Origin: Rhabditophanes sp. KR3021
Taxonomy: Eukaryota; Nematoda; Chromadorea; Rhabditida; Alloionematidae
Direction of reading: 5' to 3'
Length of the DNA: 64,000 nucleotides
Assembly (NCBI GenBank): GCA_963281155.1
Contig: CAUJLY010000001.1
Location: 8,556,001-8,620,000 of the forward strand
The notes below the pieces were generated by a model, which was given only the letters and a program-made list of their open reading frames with translations, was not told where the DNA came from and made no database searches. Shown one piece after another: positions 48,301-61,600 of the stretch (position 1 is its first letter; every line of letters starts with the position of its first letter). The translations under genes were made by a program, and so were the position numbers.

Positions 48301-51300
48301 TTCTGTTCGTTCGAACAAAGTAATCCATACTCAAACAATTGCTGATTTTGAATTTATATAAAAAATTATTTTTTTAAAGATTATGTGACTATCACTAACT
48401 TCTTTCTTGTAAATATAGATATAAGAATTACGATCTTTTAATATTTTGTGTGTTTGGCATTCTATTAATTACAAATAGTTTCTTTACTTATTTTTCACAT
48501 TACTTTCCAATAAAATGCTTATCTTAACGAACTAATATAAATTTTAGCTTTTATTTTGAATATATTTATTCCATGAATCACCAATACATACATCCAAAAA
48601 TGACGTTAATAATTCAATGCTTTCCTAAACATTCTGCAGTATGTATTTCCTATTGCTTTATTGTGTTGTTGAAAGTGACAACTAACTCTTACCATGAGTG
48701 ATACAATCATAATTAGGTATAATAAAAACCGTTAAAAAATAACATTTCTCCCTTTATTTGTCATTCATGCCTGATACTACCCCGGCCATTTATCAATTTC
48801 AAATAAACACACCAACAATGATTTTGTTTCCTTTTCAAGTCTCTTAACTACTTTTTGACAAAAAAGCAAACTTTCGTTCATAATTTTTGGCACCACTCTT
48901 TTTAAACAAAATTAAAACAAGGAAGTGTGATAAGTGAAGCGTCAAATAGATTTATGACATTTGAATTATTCTAAACTTTGGCCAGAACGGCAAAAGCTTT
49001 TACACTTAATTTATTAGTTCTGTATTTTCTTTTTTTGAGGAAGTGAAAAAAGGAATTAATTTAGACGCCCAAAGAGAGAACAAAAAAGTTGCCTTTCAAA
49101 AACAAAAGCTTTTAAGGAATTTAATTATGCAAAAAGTTTTTGAATTATAGGCTTGAGTGATCTTCTTTAGATAAAGTATCGTGCCATCTATTTATGGCCC
49201 AATTTTTAATGATCACCAATTTAAAATTCCAAAAAGAACATTAAAAGCATGTTCACTCAAACCTTTCCCTTTAAGTCGCTTTCTTTTTAACCCAACTGAA
49301 TGTCCCTCTTTTGTGATGATGCCACCAAAAAAATCCAAATTTAGCAACACAATTTTTAGTTACCATTCAAATTATTTAAAGCGGCAAACTTAAATATACA
49401 TCTCTCGCAACCCCCAAAAATTATAACAAAGCAAAATGAGCCACATTACTTGCTTAAAAAGATATATATTGTATTTAAATTTAATTTTTCAATCCACCAA
49501 AATACAATCTCCAGATGTGGGTCTTTTTTGCGTTTTACCAAAAATTAAAATAGTCCATTGATGGGGGTAGTGTCTCCTTTTGAATATTAATCTTTAAAGT
49601 TCATTTTTAATGGATATGCAAATATATAGTGGGCCTTTTTTACTGTATAAAAAATTGAAGCTAATAAAAATTATATAATAGTTTTGGTATTTTTATCTTT
49701 TATGAGAAATAAGTATTTAATAGTATTCATTGGGAAGTCATTTATTATTATATGTTTTTCAGATGATTCATATAACTAGATATGTATTTTTGGATTGAAT
49801 CAGAGTACAGGACAAGGGGCTTTTTGCTGGACATTCAAGGCCAACTGTTGTGTCCTTAAGTTTGTTTATTGCCTCGATTGCAACAAATGTACTCTTCAAA
49901 AATGAGTCCAAAACTTAGTTGGACTTTTTTACACCCACAACCATCATACCCCACCAAACCAATTCATTGTTGATGAATAAGTCTCTAGTGGACTTTTTAC
50001 CCCAACTGATAAGCGTCAAAAAAGCCTTTCGCTACAGACATCTCCCGCTATCCCCTAAACTGGCTACATTTTCTTAGACTACTGCATACTTTTTCCTTAA
50101 TATAACCTAAAGGCTATAGCCACTTGTTTAAACTTTCTTTGCCAACAAGAAACATATAACAAAACTTCTTGCCCTGTAAAAGCATTATTTTTAATAACTT
50201 TATTTGTATTTCTTTCCAAAAAAGACTAATACTTTTTTATTGTGCTTATTGCTCTCCCCCAAAAATATAAAGTTCAATTTTATATCCAAGATATATTATG
50301 TGCCGCCTCTGGCAATTTAATTTATGCTTAATTTTATCTTTGGAATGTATTTAAAGAACAATTGTTCGTTTTTGACCGGAAAGAGTCGTTGGTTTGTGTG
50401 TTGGTCAGGTTAAGCTCAATTAACATCCCATCATTTATTCATCCACAACCAATTAGCACAAGTTTATTTGGATGCAAAGTAGCTATAAAGAAATATATTA
50501 AATGTTACGTTCTTGTTAGAGGATAAACAAAGAAATGTGTGTATCCTTATCATTTTATTATTATTATGAGTTCCGCAAACTTAAATCATAAATAAATCCC
50601 CCTTTCGCACATCTCCAAGTAGCCGCCATCTCAACATCACCACATCATTCATTACCAGCAATCATCATCACCATCCTATCATTTCTAAACTATTTTATTT
50701 TTCCACTCTTAACAATATAAGCATTTAATGACAAAAAGTAAATGTTCTCAACTTACATAACATATAATAATATTGATATCTGTCTTCTTCATTAGCTCTT
50801 TTCAAACAACAAAATATTTTCAACAGACTAGATCATCTGGTTAAGTATTTTGGTTTAGGGACATTTTTTAATGGATTAAATTAATCAAACTGAATAAGTC
50901 ATTTATTTTTGGCTTCCAGGATTCTTTACTTTATTTATTTAGTAATGTAAATTTGTTTGTATCATTAAGAGATAATAATTGATGTCGTTTAGTTATTTTT
51001 TCCTTACCCCAATAACATTCTATTTAATTGGTAGCAGATGGGCAAAAAATTATGTAGATGATATATTTAAGGAGTCTTCAGTTACCACCAATTAATTTGT
51101 CTTTTCCTTTCTTAGTGGTTGGATCCTTTTTTGTTACAACCATTTAATGATATTAAATTTATTTAAACAAAAAAGACCTCATTTGGCGTTTAAGTGAAAT
51201 GACGAAACGAATAAATTAAGTTGAATAATGAAAAGAATGGTTTCAATTAAAGGGGCAGATCTACACATTTACATAACTTCCTTTTTTTCAAATGAAGATT

Positions 51301-52112
51301 CGTTAAGTTGATGAGTCTGATTAAAACTACACATTAGTTGCTCCTAAAAAATACAAGGCTTTTAAGTTTTACATGAAGCAAGTAACTTTTTATATTGTAC
51401 CATTCATTTGAGATAGAGGGCAACCCTTTAGGTTTTCATCCATTTATTGTATCTCTCTTGCCTTCAACCTTTTATTGTAAAAAAGGCGCCTGAAGTGATT
51501 GATGAGAGAGATGTGAGGATAAAAGCTTGTATCGGATTTCTTTTAATACGAGATAAGGATAAAAGTTTGTTCTTTCATTTATGCATTCCCTTTGTGTACA
51601 GTCCATTTAAAGTTACATTATGTAATTTAAGGCTCCAAAACCTGATACTACTCATTTTTGACCAAATGTACTTTTGCCCTCACATCTGGTGTCCCATTAA
51701 AAACAAAAACACTTCAAAAGATAAAGTTTCCAAATTATATATTTAAATATAGTTTCGCCATCACATTATTGCTTTTGGTTTGTTCAATAACGGCATTATT
51801 ATTTTGTTTACTAATAAGAATAATATTTTCTTGTTTGAAACCTTTGTGGTGAATATATTTTATAAGTAAAGGCTTATTTTGTGAGCTACTTGACTTTTAA
51901 GGAAAACAAAAATAAACAACTAAATTTAGACTCTCTCCTCCTATTTATTTTTGTTAAAAAGTTATCTCTTATCAACGCTCGCCAATCTTTCACAAAATAT
52001 CAAGTCTCCTTTGTATAAATGGCTTTTTTTTGACTTTTTTAGCGTGTGCCATTTGTCTTTTTTAATCATCTAAAATAACATATTTTTTATTTATAGAAAA
52101 AATTGTGTTGTG
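48301..52112. other. 3.8-kb AT-rich intergenic region
   Basis: No gene or RNA is supported. The longest frames (about 60-100 codons, at 49181-49393 and 51447-51746) have low-complexity composition and no recognisable motif. The region ends with TTATTTATAG at 52096, just upstream of the next gene. Confidence 0.5.
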
Positions 52113-52805
52113 ATGCCCGTTCAGAGTACTGTTCCTGTTTGGATTTATGTGATATTCCGTAAAAATCCATCTTCGGGCCATGAAAACATGGCAATTAACG
52201 TTTCATCTGATGGGCCAGTTTTTTGGAATCGAGAAGTTGCTTATGTATTTTGTTGTTCTTGCCACTTTGACAAACATGAAATTGAATTGTTGAAACTGTT
52301 TGATAGGTATCAATCAAGGATTGAGAGAATTTGCCTGGTTGATAGACCTTTGGATTATCCTTTTTTGCCGGACTCTTTGTTTACCTATATGGCGACAACT
52401 TTGACTAATTTGGAGTTTATTTATTTGCGAGAATTGAATTTGGAAAAGATCAATAGAGGGACAGTTGAGAAGTTGTCTAAACATAAGAATTTAAAGAAAA
52501 TGATTGTACATGGGTGTAGGAAGTACGAGGTGCTCCAAGATTTCAAAGGCTTGCCCCAATTACTAGTAGTAAAGGGTGAGATTCAAGGCCTAAAAGCAAT
52601 GCTCGGTGACATCTTTGACTTCGACACATCCTCTCCAATCTCATCTTCCTCCTCCCCTGCCACAACGATCGACGACGACAAAAAGAGCGAAGAAGATAGT
52701 TCGGAAGAAAACTTACTTGAAGGAGAGATGGCAGAAGAATTTGAAGGTGACGACGTTACGGCTCAACTACAATCTACCTTGAGTAAGATTACCGTAAGCG
52801 ATTAA
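52113..52805 (+). CDS. Leucine-rich-repeat-like protein, 230 aa
   Basis: One exon, starting at ATG 52113, 17 bases after a TTATAG acceptor-like motif. Residues ~75-150 carry degenerate LRR-type segments (LTNLEFIYLRELNLEKI, HKNLKKMIVHGCRKY, LPQLLVVKGEIQGL), as in the C-terminal half of nematode F-box/LRR proteins. The first 70 residues hold no recognisable F-box; they include CCSCHFDKHEIELLKLF. The last ~55 residues are Ser- and acid-rich (SSPISSSSSPATT, EEDSSEENLLEGEMAEEFEGDD), probably disordered. The function is unknown; a substrate-receptor role would be a guess. Decayed relics at 31.7 and 48.1 kb may belong to the same family. Confidence 0.72.
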   Translation: MPVQSTVPVWIYVIFRKNPSSGHENMAINVSSDGPVFWNREVAYVFCCSCHFDKHEIELLKLFDRYQSRIERICLVDRPLDYPFLPDSLFTYMATTLTNLEFIYLRELNLEKINRGTVEKLSKHKNLKKMIVHGCRKYEVLQDFKGLPQLLVVKGEIQGLKAMLGDIFDFDTSSPISSSSSPATTIDDDKKSEEDSSEENLLEGEMAEEFEGDDVTAQLQSTLSKITVSD

Positions 52806-53148
52806 TGAGTACCACGCAATCTGGCCCAACAAATTTATATATCTTTTCTATCTATGCAATTTCATTTCTCTATATACAAAACTATTAACATCTTTTTGAT
52901 TGTAAACTCGTTAAAACAAATGTCATATTAGCATTCCATTTATTTTGAAGGATATATTTAATTAAAGACATATAATAATACGTCATTCTTGTACTCATCT
53001 CTTTTCAAAGTGTTCTTGGAACAGAATAAATATGGAATGTTCTTTTTAAAGGGAAGCTATTAAATATTTTATTTATATAGATTATCATTAAAAGACTCTT
53101 GTTTGGAACGTTTATGATTTCGAATCCCACCTACCAAAAACTAGGTAT
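52806..53148. other. Convergent intergenic spacer
   Basis: About 340 bases between the LRR-like gene (+) and the next gene (-). It is AT-rich and presumably contains both 3' UTRs. Confidence 0.5.
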
Positions 53149-54112
53149 TCATCCTCGTTCGGACTTCCATGTGGATCCATTTAAAGTGATTTTCTCTAGC
53201 CAATCGTCACAGACAGTTTCTTTATTCTAAAAAGATCATAATTTAAAGCCTGCCAAACAACAAACTTACCTCATCATACACAATGCCACTGCAAACAACC
53301 AAAGCCTGGTTATCCTCAATCAACTCAAAGCCATTGGCAAGATAAGCATCAACTTCTGCCTTCAACTCGATATACTTTCCATTTCTGTCAAACGTTTGAA
53401 AGCGACCAGTTTTGTCCAAAACCAACACATCCTCCCCAATTCTTCGAATGGCTCTTGGAAAGTAAATTTCTCCCTTTTCTTTGCCATGCGACGAGAATCC
53501 AGCCGACAACTTTTTGTTCTTGATATCAACCCATCTCAAACTTTCCTTTGAGTACATATTGATGGGCAAGGTAACAGTAGCCACTATGATCGTATCATCG
53601 TCGTATAAAGCCAGAGCTTGGAATGGTTTCTCGTCCAAAACCACCAACTCATCCCACCCAGTCGGTTTGTCTACCGTTGTTGTGAAGATGAAAAATTCAT
53701 CCTGACCTTCCTCGGCTTGCTTTGTCATGAACATCTCTCCCCGCCCGTTGATGGCTAGTGACATGACGCGGCCATCGATGAAGGAGTCGTGTAAGAGGTC
53801 TCCGGCAAGAGAGTAGATTTTGAATTCGGACAACCCTGTTTTGTCTTCGTTTTGGATGTGGAAGATCTTATTTGCGTGGAAAGATACCTGAGCGTAAGCC
53901 GACATCTTCTTTGGGTATTCATTTGGAAAGGACCACATTATTTCTTTTCCACCTTTCTCCACCTTGAATAGACCACCTTTAGAAGCGACGTACAGACATT
54001 TGTCCTCGTCGAAGGCAATGGAATAGGGAACGACTGCTTTGTGCGGTGTAAGATGGCAGAACATCTTGTCCAGACGTTGGTCATCAGATGTGTCAGAAGG
54101 TTTCTCGGCCAT
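53149..54112 (-). CDS. Unrecognised protein with beta-propeller-like repeats, 306 aa
   Basis: Exons 54112-53270 and 53226-53149 give 306 aa, starting MAEKPSDTSDDQ; a CTTTTAG acceptor-like motif ends 20 bases before this ATG. The body repeats short beta-strand units of the type ..YSIAFDEDKCLYVASKGG, VMSLAINGRGEMFMT, FQALALYDDDTIIVA and RIGEDVLVLDKTGRFQTFD. Each is a strand pair with Asp/Gly turns, as in six-bladed NHL/SMP-30-type propellers. No signal peptide, RING or B-box is visible, so it is probably cytosolic and a stand-alone propeller. The second exon adds NKETVCDDWLEKI and is needed for a proper stop. I do not recognise an orthologue. It shares a head-to-head promoter with the Integrator subunit gene. 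Confidence 0.8.
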
Positions 54113-54424
54113 TTGGATTATACTGGAGGGTCTAAAAGTAAAAAAATTAAATCTACCCACCAAGTCCAGGCAAAAAAGACGAAAGATCAAGAATCAAAAC
54201 ATTAAAATCAACCTCAAACCACAATTCGCAACAAATCAACATCAAATCAAAATAACGTCAACACCCATCTACGGTCTATCGATAAATGAACCAAACTCTG
54301 TTCTTCACCCATGCCTTCATTCAAACTTTGGTTGAGCAATACACGACCTACCAAGGTCTAATCTCGCCACGCCTGTTATCATCTTCTTTCCACGAAGGTG
54401 TACATCAAATAGTTGGAGGTTAAA
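54113..54424. promoter_or_regulatory. Bidirectional promoter region
   Basis: Only about 310 bases separate the start codons of the propeller-like gene (-) and the Integrator gene (+). The segment is less AT-rich than usual for the window and includes the short palindrome ATCGAT at 54278-54283. Confidence 0.55.
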
Positions 54425-57400
54425 ATGTGTGATGATGTAAGTTATAAAAATGTTTGAATAGTGAATATTAACTAATGATTTCAGAAGAAGCAGAATTTGG
54501 CAACGTTGGCTTTGATAGTGGACAACTTTAATGTCCATAACATTTACCAAGGAGCTTTGCTGTGGGAAAAAAGACCTGTTTCGGATATAGAAGAGTTGGC
54601 GTTGGACTTGAATGCTTCTAGTAATGCGACCAGAACTTCTGCGGAGGGTTTTTTTTATTGTGTGTCTACGTTGTCGCATGAGATCATGTTTTCTGTTATC
54701 AATTCAAAGGATGGTGGGGGTTCAAAGGCGGTGGATAAGCTGATTGGAGATAGACAGAAGGGACTGGAGTTTATGCTGAGTTTGGTTAGGAAACGGTTGG
54801 AAAATGCAGGGGATGTGCAGTTTGTGTTCGAATGGCTGTCGAGGTTGTGTCTCGACATCATCAGTTTCAACAAGAAGAATGTGAAATTCGAAACCACCAA
54901 AACATCTGTTTTCGAGAAGACTATGATGAATGTCAAATGCTGGGGGTGTCTAGTCAAATTGTTCAACGAATCCTGCCATGCCATGTTCACCCAAAACCCT
55001 CAAATAGTGATCGGGAAAATGATTCTGTTTGGCAGCACAGACTTCACCAACACCTTCTTCGTGATAGAAAAATTTATGAGAGAAACGTACCAAGCGATGC
55101 AGTTCCACCTAACCGAGCATTGCTGCGTTCGTTTCCACCAATCTTTCGAAAAAGGAATGATGAGTCCTGAATGTGTTAGTGAATTCAACTCAGTGGCCAC
55201 ATTTCTAGACTATTACTACTCCCAAAACTTGATTTCAGACGAGTATACGATTGCCAAATTGGTGGGAGATACTTGTGAGGGCAAGAATATTTTTGCTCGA
55301 TCCTCACCTGCTGCTACATTAGTTTGTCTGATCAGGACAATTGCCTTTTCCCCTACTTTGACCAAGAAAATAGTGCCGACGTTGTTTGTGGATTTGAAGA
55401 CGGAAAAGGTTGTCAAGGCTTATGAGTATTTTTTGATTGTGTCGACGAAGTTGGTGTCGCCGGAGAGTTATTACTGGGATTTGGTTGGGAAGTTCGTGGA
55501 TTCACTGGATACTAGGAATTTATTTATCCTGCTGGACATTCTTCTCAAGATTTGGACTCAACCAAAGGTTTACCTATCAAATGTCTTGCCATCCGTCCAA
55601 AGTAAAGTAACGTTCCAGGGGGCAGTCTTCAAGATTTTATCGGAACTAGCCAACACCACCCTCCAAGTAATCTACAAAGACGCCAAAAATTGCCCGATCC
55701 TCAAGAAATTCGACATGTTCATGAATTTCTATGAAAACAGGTGTGAAAGAGACAAGCTGCTGATATTCATGGTTGAAAATGAAAAAGCTGGCCAAGTCCT
55801 AGTACCTATATTGCAGAGCTTTTGTATCTACGACTACAAAGACATGGGTATGGATTTGATGGCAAAAGGCCTTTATCTATCCAAAAATACAATTGAGTTG
55901 AAAAGATTTCTAGCTTTGGTGGTGTCAGTTCAGATCGTCCATAGTGATGTCCTAGTCGATGCCATCAAGTACACAAGAAAGAAATTCAACCAGATTTTAT
56001 CTGATTTGGGAGACAATCACACCAAAGCTCAGATACAGATGATGAAGAATATGGTTCAAATCAAGAACTGGCATGACAAGGTAAAGGAAACGACTAATAT
56101 TGGATATCTGAAACTGGAATTACTTGAAGTCACTTGCAATGTTATTACAGTGGCCTTCAACTCAGCCAGCCACCTCCTTGACTCCATCAGAGAACATTTT
56201 GATGCTACTGCCTTAAACGAATTAATTAATGCTTTAACTGGAATTTGTACCGAATTTAGACCAGAAATGTTAATTAGAATCAATCAAACTTACAAATGGA
56301 ACAAATGGATGGCTTTGATATTGTCTAAACTGCTTTTGCTAATCAAAGACGTAGAAACGTCCGCAAGTGTCACAACTGCTTACGACAAAATCTTCTTCAA
56401 CTTCCTACTAGTCTACAGATCTCAACTTCCTCTAGTACGTACCGGATTATATTTATCAATTTTGGAAGAAATTCTTGCCAATTCACATATTTTGTTTGGA
56501 ACAACTGTTGCTTACGAAAATAAATATGTAAATGTAGAGATCGATGAGGAGGTGTGTGATGTGATTAAGCAAATGTCGCTGGGAGTCCAAGAGTCCCAGA
56601 CATTGGCGGCATTGCGACTTAATTCGGATTTGGTTTCAAGGAAGAAAGTTACTGCAATGGCACATTCAGGCAGATTAAGATTGCCACCTGTCAAAGTTGA
56701 GCAGGGGTCTTCTTTTGGATGTATTCACAGACAGAAGGTGTTTATAAGTTACTTTGTTAATACTTTGAATGACAATGAAAGTGGAAATAAAAGCTCCGAA
56801 CTGAAAAGAGACGTCATCAAATTAATTTGCGAAGCTATCTGTGATGGCCTAGTCTCTACAACTCACCTAGCCTGGGGCGAATGGGAATTCGAAAAGAACT
56901 TAGTAGACGTGCATATCAAGATAGGAATCAATTACAAAAAACTGTGTTGGGTAGAAGACTTCATTATTGGAGTTTCAGCTAAGTACAATTATGTTCTTTG
57001 GTACATGTCTCCTGTCTTCAAAAGTCTCTTCGCAAATATCTTAATGCAAATGGAAAGTAGCATCGACAAAAACAGTCTCCTTTCCATTGACCTAAAGCGA
57101 AGAATAGATGACTTGTTTGTGTTACTGCAGATTGCTCAGATGCTACCAAAAGGGATGCATTTAATCTTGACAATTTTTGACCATTGCACAATCCACGAAG
57201 GTTACCTTATTATGTTGGATATCTGGAAAAGTATAGCGAAAAATGTTGGACAAGTCTTTCCTTCCATAAACAACCCAATTGTTGAAGTGGATATGAGAAA
57301 TTTTGAGAAAAAGCCTTTTCAACCTTATTTCGGTTATCTGACTAATAATCTTATTTGGATCATACAACGCCATATGGTAAAATTAGCTTTTTTGATGCCC

Positions 57401-57535
57401 GAACTTGAAAAACATAAACTAGTTCTGCTTAATAATGATGATGATCCCAAGACATGGACGGGTACAGACGACTCTAAACTGGCATATGTTAGTGTAAATG
57501 ATTTTTGTCGTGTTGACAAAAGACGTTTCAACTAG
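54425..57535 (+). CDS. INTS5: Integrator complex subunit 5
   Basis: A 12-nt first exon (54425-54436, ATG TGT GAT GAT) with a GTAAGT donor joins 54485-57535 to give 1020 aa (human INTS5 1019). INTS5 is a helical-repeat scaffold of the nuclear Integrator complex, which cleaves snRNA and nascent transcripts and recruits PP2A. Overall it is alpha-helical with no catalytic motif. The assignment rests on the C-terminal third, where order and spacing agree with human: GRLRLPPVKVEQ...HRQKVFISYFVN, then THLAWGEWEFEKNLVDVHIK, a segment ending in FKSLFANILMQMES, then MLPKGMHLILTIFDH, MLDIWKSIAKNVG and NNLIWIIQRHMVKLAFLM. The N-terminal two thirds are too diverged for me to align. The tiny first exon is the most uncertain part; an alternative would be an unseen upstream exon. 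Confidence 0.75.
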
Positions 57536-58638
57536 CAATTATTTTAATTTACTTTGTATTAGCTTTTTTACAATTGTTATGAATGTTTGTAATTTATTTT
57601 GTACCAACTTTTTTATAATAGTAATAATATTTTTTAATCAAATTACAATAAATAACAAATAGATCCAGTTGATCATTACCAATTAACAAAATGCTTTGTC
57701 AAGATAATTGCCATTTAAAGGAAGATATCCTATTAGCATATAAATAAAAGTACCTTGTCGAATGTCGGTCTTTTTAAAAATAATCATAATGACAATTCCA
57801 GAAACTGCTGGACATCTCCACAGGGTTGATTTAGGGGTATATATTTGTATGGATATAATTTGAGTGAATAACTATACATCTAATCATTGTATTTTATATG
57901 ATGATGTACACACTAGTCAAACACAAAAAGACATATCTTCTAACCACCCAAAAAATTTCTCTTTACCTCAGACACATCAAAAAGACTATAATATGTTATT
58001 ATATCTTTGAAATTGTAAACAAACAAAGGCCTTAATACATCACCATCCTAGACTACTATTAATTCAAATCTCATCCACCCTTCCACTTTTTTCTTTATAA
58101 ATTTTCATCCTCTCCATCTATAGTTAATCTAATTTGATACTTTCTCCCAAACAAATTGATATGTCTATTTAAGTACCTAAAAAATGGTTAAACAAAATTT
58201 GTTGCCAATCTCCTTAATGTTTTTTAAACTCTGATTATATTTGGTAACAGTCTTAATTGTGCATATATTATTTTCTAATTATACGCTCCTCATCTTTTTT
58301 TGCCTCCTAACATGATGTATCCAGCTTTCATCAATGTCACATATCTTCTTTTTTTAATCATTAACCAATTACCTTCCTCAAAAAAAGGATTGCTCTATTG
58401 TAGTTACATCAAAAAGAATGTTCCAGTTTTTTTCCATATTTTTCAAATTATAACATATTACCATCAACAACTTACCCATGGTGCCTTACCAAATTATCCG
58501 TATATTTTTACAACTTATATCCACCCAATTTTTATTTAAAGCGACCATCCTTCAGGATTCTTTTCAATAAGACAGTATTTTTTGAAATGTTGTGTTATTA
58601 TTTTTGTTTGTAATTTCATTATTAATAATATTTTAGCT
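57536..58638. other. Intergenic, nothing recognised
   Basis: AT-rich sequence between two plus-strand genes, 1.1 kb. It ends in ATATTTTAG at 58636, two bases before the next start codon. Confidence 0.45.
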
Positions 58639-61600
58639 ATGGTTATTGTGGGAATAAAGTTTTTACTTTTTGCATTTATAATTAATGGGATCAAGTCAAA
58701 TTTTTTAGACAACTCAATTAAAGGTAACCTTAATTTGTATTCCAATGTTGATTTTCATTTTATAGAAGATCCTGTCGTCTCCTGCCAAGCCGACTCCATC
58801 AAAATCCTCTCCAAAACCCTTTTACCCTTTCGTGGCAAAATTTATGTCAAAGGGTTTTCACAGGAGAAGGAATGCACCCAATTAGGTAAATTTATCATTC
58901 AAAAATGGGACATAAGGAACTTTTTTGATATCATTAGGAGCTTCGAACAATTCTCCTAGACTAATCATTGTGTGATGGCTTCTTCAGCTAGTGAATATGC
59001 CTCGGATTCAGACCAACGATAGAGAGTCCTTTCAAGCCTTTTATTAACTTTAACGATATAACAAAAGATGTGAGATGATTATACTGCCTGATACTAGGAC
59101 TACAATATAAAGGCAATGGACCAATGATTGCAATCTGGTTAACCTACCCCAACACTACCCTTACCTTCTGTAGGCCTTTAGTTGTTTCTAATCAAAAATA
59201 TGCCGTCTGTAAAGCTAGGATCTATCTCTAAAAATAGGGAATAGTCGTTTGATTGAAGTACACTATATACGTAAACATGATTTGAAGTAGTGCTTTTGAG
59301 TGTTGTCTAATTGACCAAACATCTTGTCGTATAAATTGAGTATTTTATGTAAATTTGCATTTACTAATTAATAACTTAAAATATGAATATGACTAAGAAA
59401 TAGTTAAACGCTCGCATAATTATTTATATTAACTTAGTTTGCCTTATCTTTTGATGGTAGATCTGTTTTTGTGTTGGGACTACGACATAATGTTCAATTG
59501 AAAATCATGACTTGCTCAATTTATGTGACAAAAAATATAGCTATTTAATTGATTCTTGAAAGTGGTTTGAAGAGCATGTCTCGCTAAACGCCTAAGATGA
59601 TCAAGCTTTACTTAAAATTCAAATTATTGTCATGACACTAAAATAGCTTTGACCTAATATTCAAAGGTACAAAGTCTTAGACCAATATGTTAATAGAGTA
59701 TGTCTTAGCCCAATGGTATGTAGTAGAGTGACTTACTAACACATTAATTTAAAAGTGAAAAAGATGGTATCTTTTGAGGTTAATATTTTAATTAGAAAAT
59801 GGATTTCAGGTAATGGGTCATCAAATCTCACTTTCCTAGTCAAATTTGATAATTGTGGGTTGAAGAGATCGAGGGAAGTTGATGGAATTTCCTTTGTCAC
59901 CACCATCATCTTTTCCTTTCACTCAGTCTTTGTGACCAAAGTGGACAGGGCTTTTAAGGTTAATTGCCATTATACAGAAACAGTTGCTAAAGTGTCTCAA
60001 TCTTTGAATATTGAGGATTTGAAGACGGAAGTTATTAAAGAGCAGTATGCCTTGCCGACTTGTAAATATGAGATTTTGAATGCGGAGAAAGATGGTGAGC
60101 CTGTCAAATTTGCCAGAATAGGTAATTTTTTGAAATGTTAACTAATATTTGTTATTTTAGGTAATTTATGGAACAAAAATTAAAAAGGTTAAAACTAGTA
60201 AAGACGATAATTAAAAACTAAAGACAATAATTTAAAATTTGGTATCAGCTATTTATTTTGCATCAAAGATCTTTCTAGCTAAGATAACACCCTTTGTACA
60301 GGCACCGACTGAGTTGAGAAGGTAATACATCCTTGCCATTTTAGATTAATAACTCCAGTTGATTTTAAAACTGAAAGTTATTGCAAGGGAATATAAAACG
60401 ATTAGTTAAGTGGTATAATCTCGTAGGTGAGATAATGGTAAGAAGACATGTTGATTCCAAAGGCTCCCTTTAACGGGAATGGTTTTATTAAAAAGGGAAA
60501 GATTGATATTGCCAGGTCAATCATGACGTGTAAATACTATAAAATACATCTCATAAATAGGAATTATTGCATATAATTAACATAACGAGTTAAAAAGGTA
60601 CGTGTAAGTATGATTATGACATGACATTAAATTTGAAAACTGTTTAAAAGATTATGTCCTGCTAAACGTCTAAACATGACCATATCTTTGCTTATAATCA
60701 AAAAATAAAGTACCTCATAGATAAAATTGATAAAAAATCTATCTAATATATTCATTCAAAAAATACGTAAATTTGAAGTACACTTTTGAAAACATTTTGC
60801 CAGGATAGGTGATCAAATTTTTCATAGATGGTCTTGTACTCCGGAGAATGAGAAGACTAATTATTGTATGTTGGTGCATTCTTGTTCTGTGTATGATGGA
60901 CAAGGTGGAGATCATATTCCAGTACTGGATTCCAAAGGTTGTGGAGTAGACAATTATATCCTAAAAAGCTTAGTTTATGTAGGCGATTTGGAGAGTGTAC
61001 AGACTTCTAATACTTTCAAATTTGCTGATAAAAGTACGCTGAACTTTAATTGTCAAATCGGGTTGTTGATTAAGGATTCTGTGTTTGGTTGTTTGAAAGC
61101 TAGACCTGGATGTGGAGGAGATGACTACAAAATTGTTACAGCTGGTCAAGTTGATAATCAACTTGTTACAGAACCGATGTCTCATTACCAAACTGGGTTG
61201 GTTGATATTGGGGGTGATCAGTATGTTGAGGCGACAGATGATAAGGATAAGGTGACTGAGTATGTGGTTGAAGTTGAACCTAGTACTAGAAATAAACCGC
61301 ATTATGAAGACTTTGCTACCGATGACCAAGTTAATTATACCGATGTTGTTGACACAACTGTCGTAAGTTGCCTTTCCCAAATCTAATTTTATATCCCAGA
61401 CTACTTATACAAAAGCAAAAATGTATTCAGGAAATGCCAAGAGAAACATCATAACTTCAAAGTTATTTAGGAAAGGTTTATCTAGACGTGAGTGATTGTT
61501 TATATATTCCATTGCTATTTAACGAGTACTCTCTTTAATTAGTACTTTTATTGTTATTATGTCTATTTAATTCCAATTTTGTAGCACGAAACCCTCGCAT

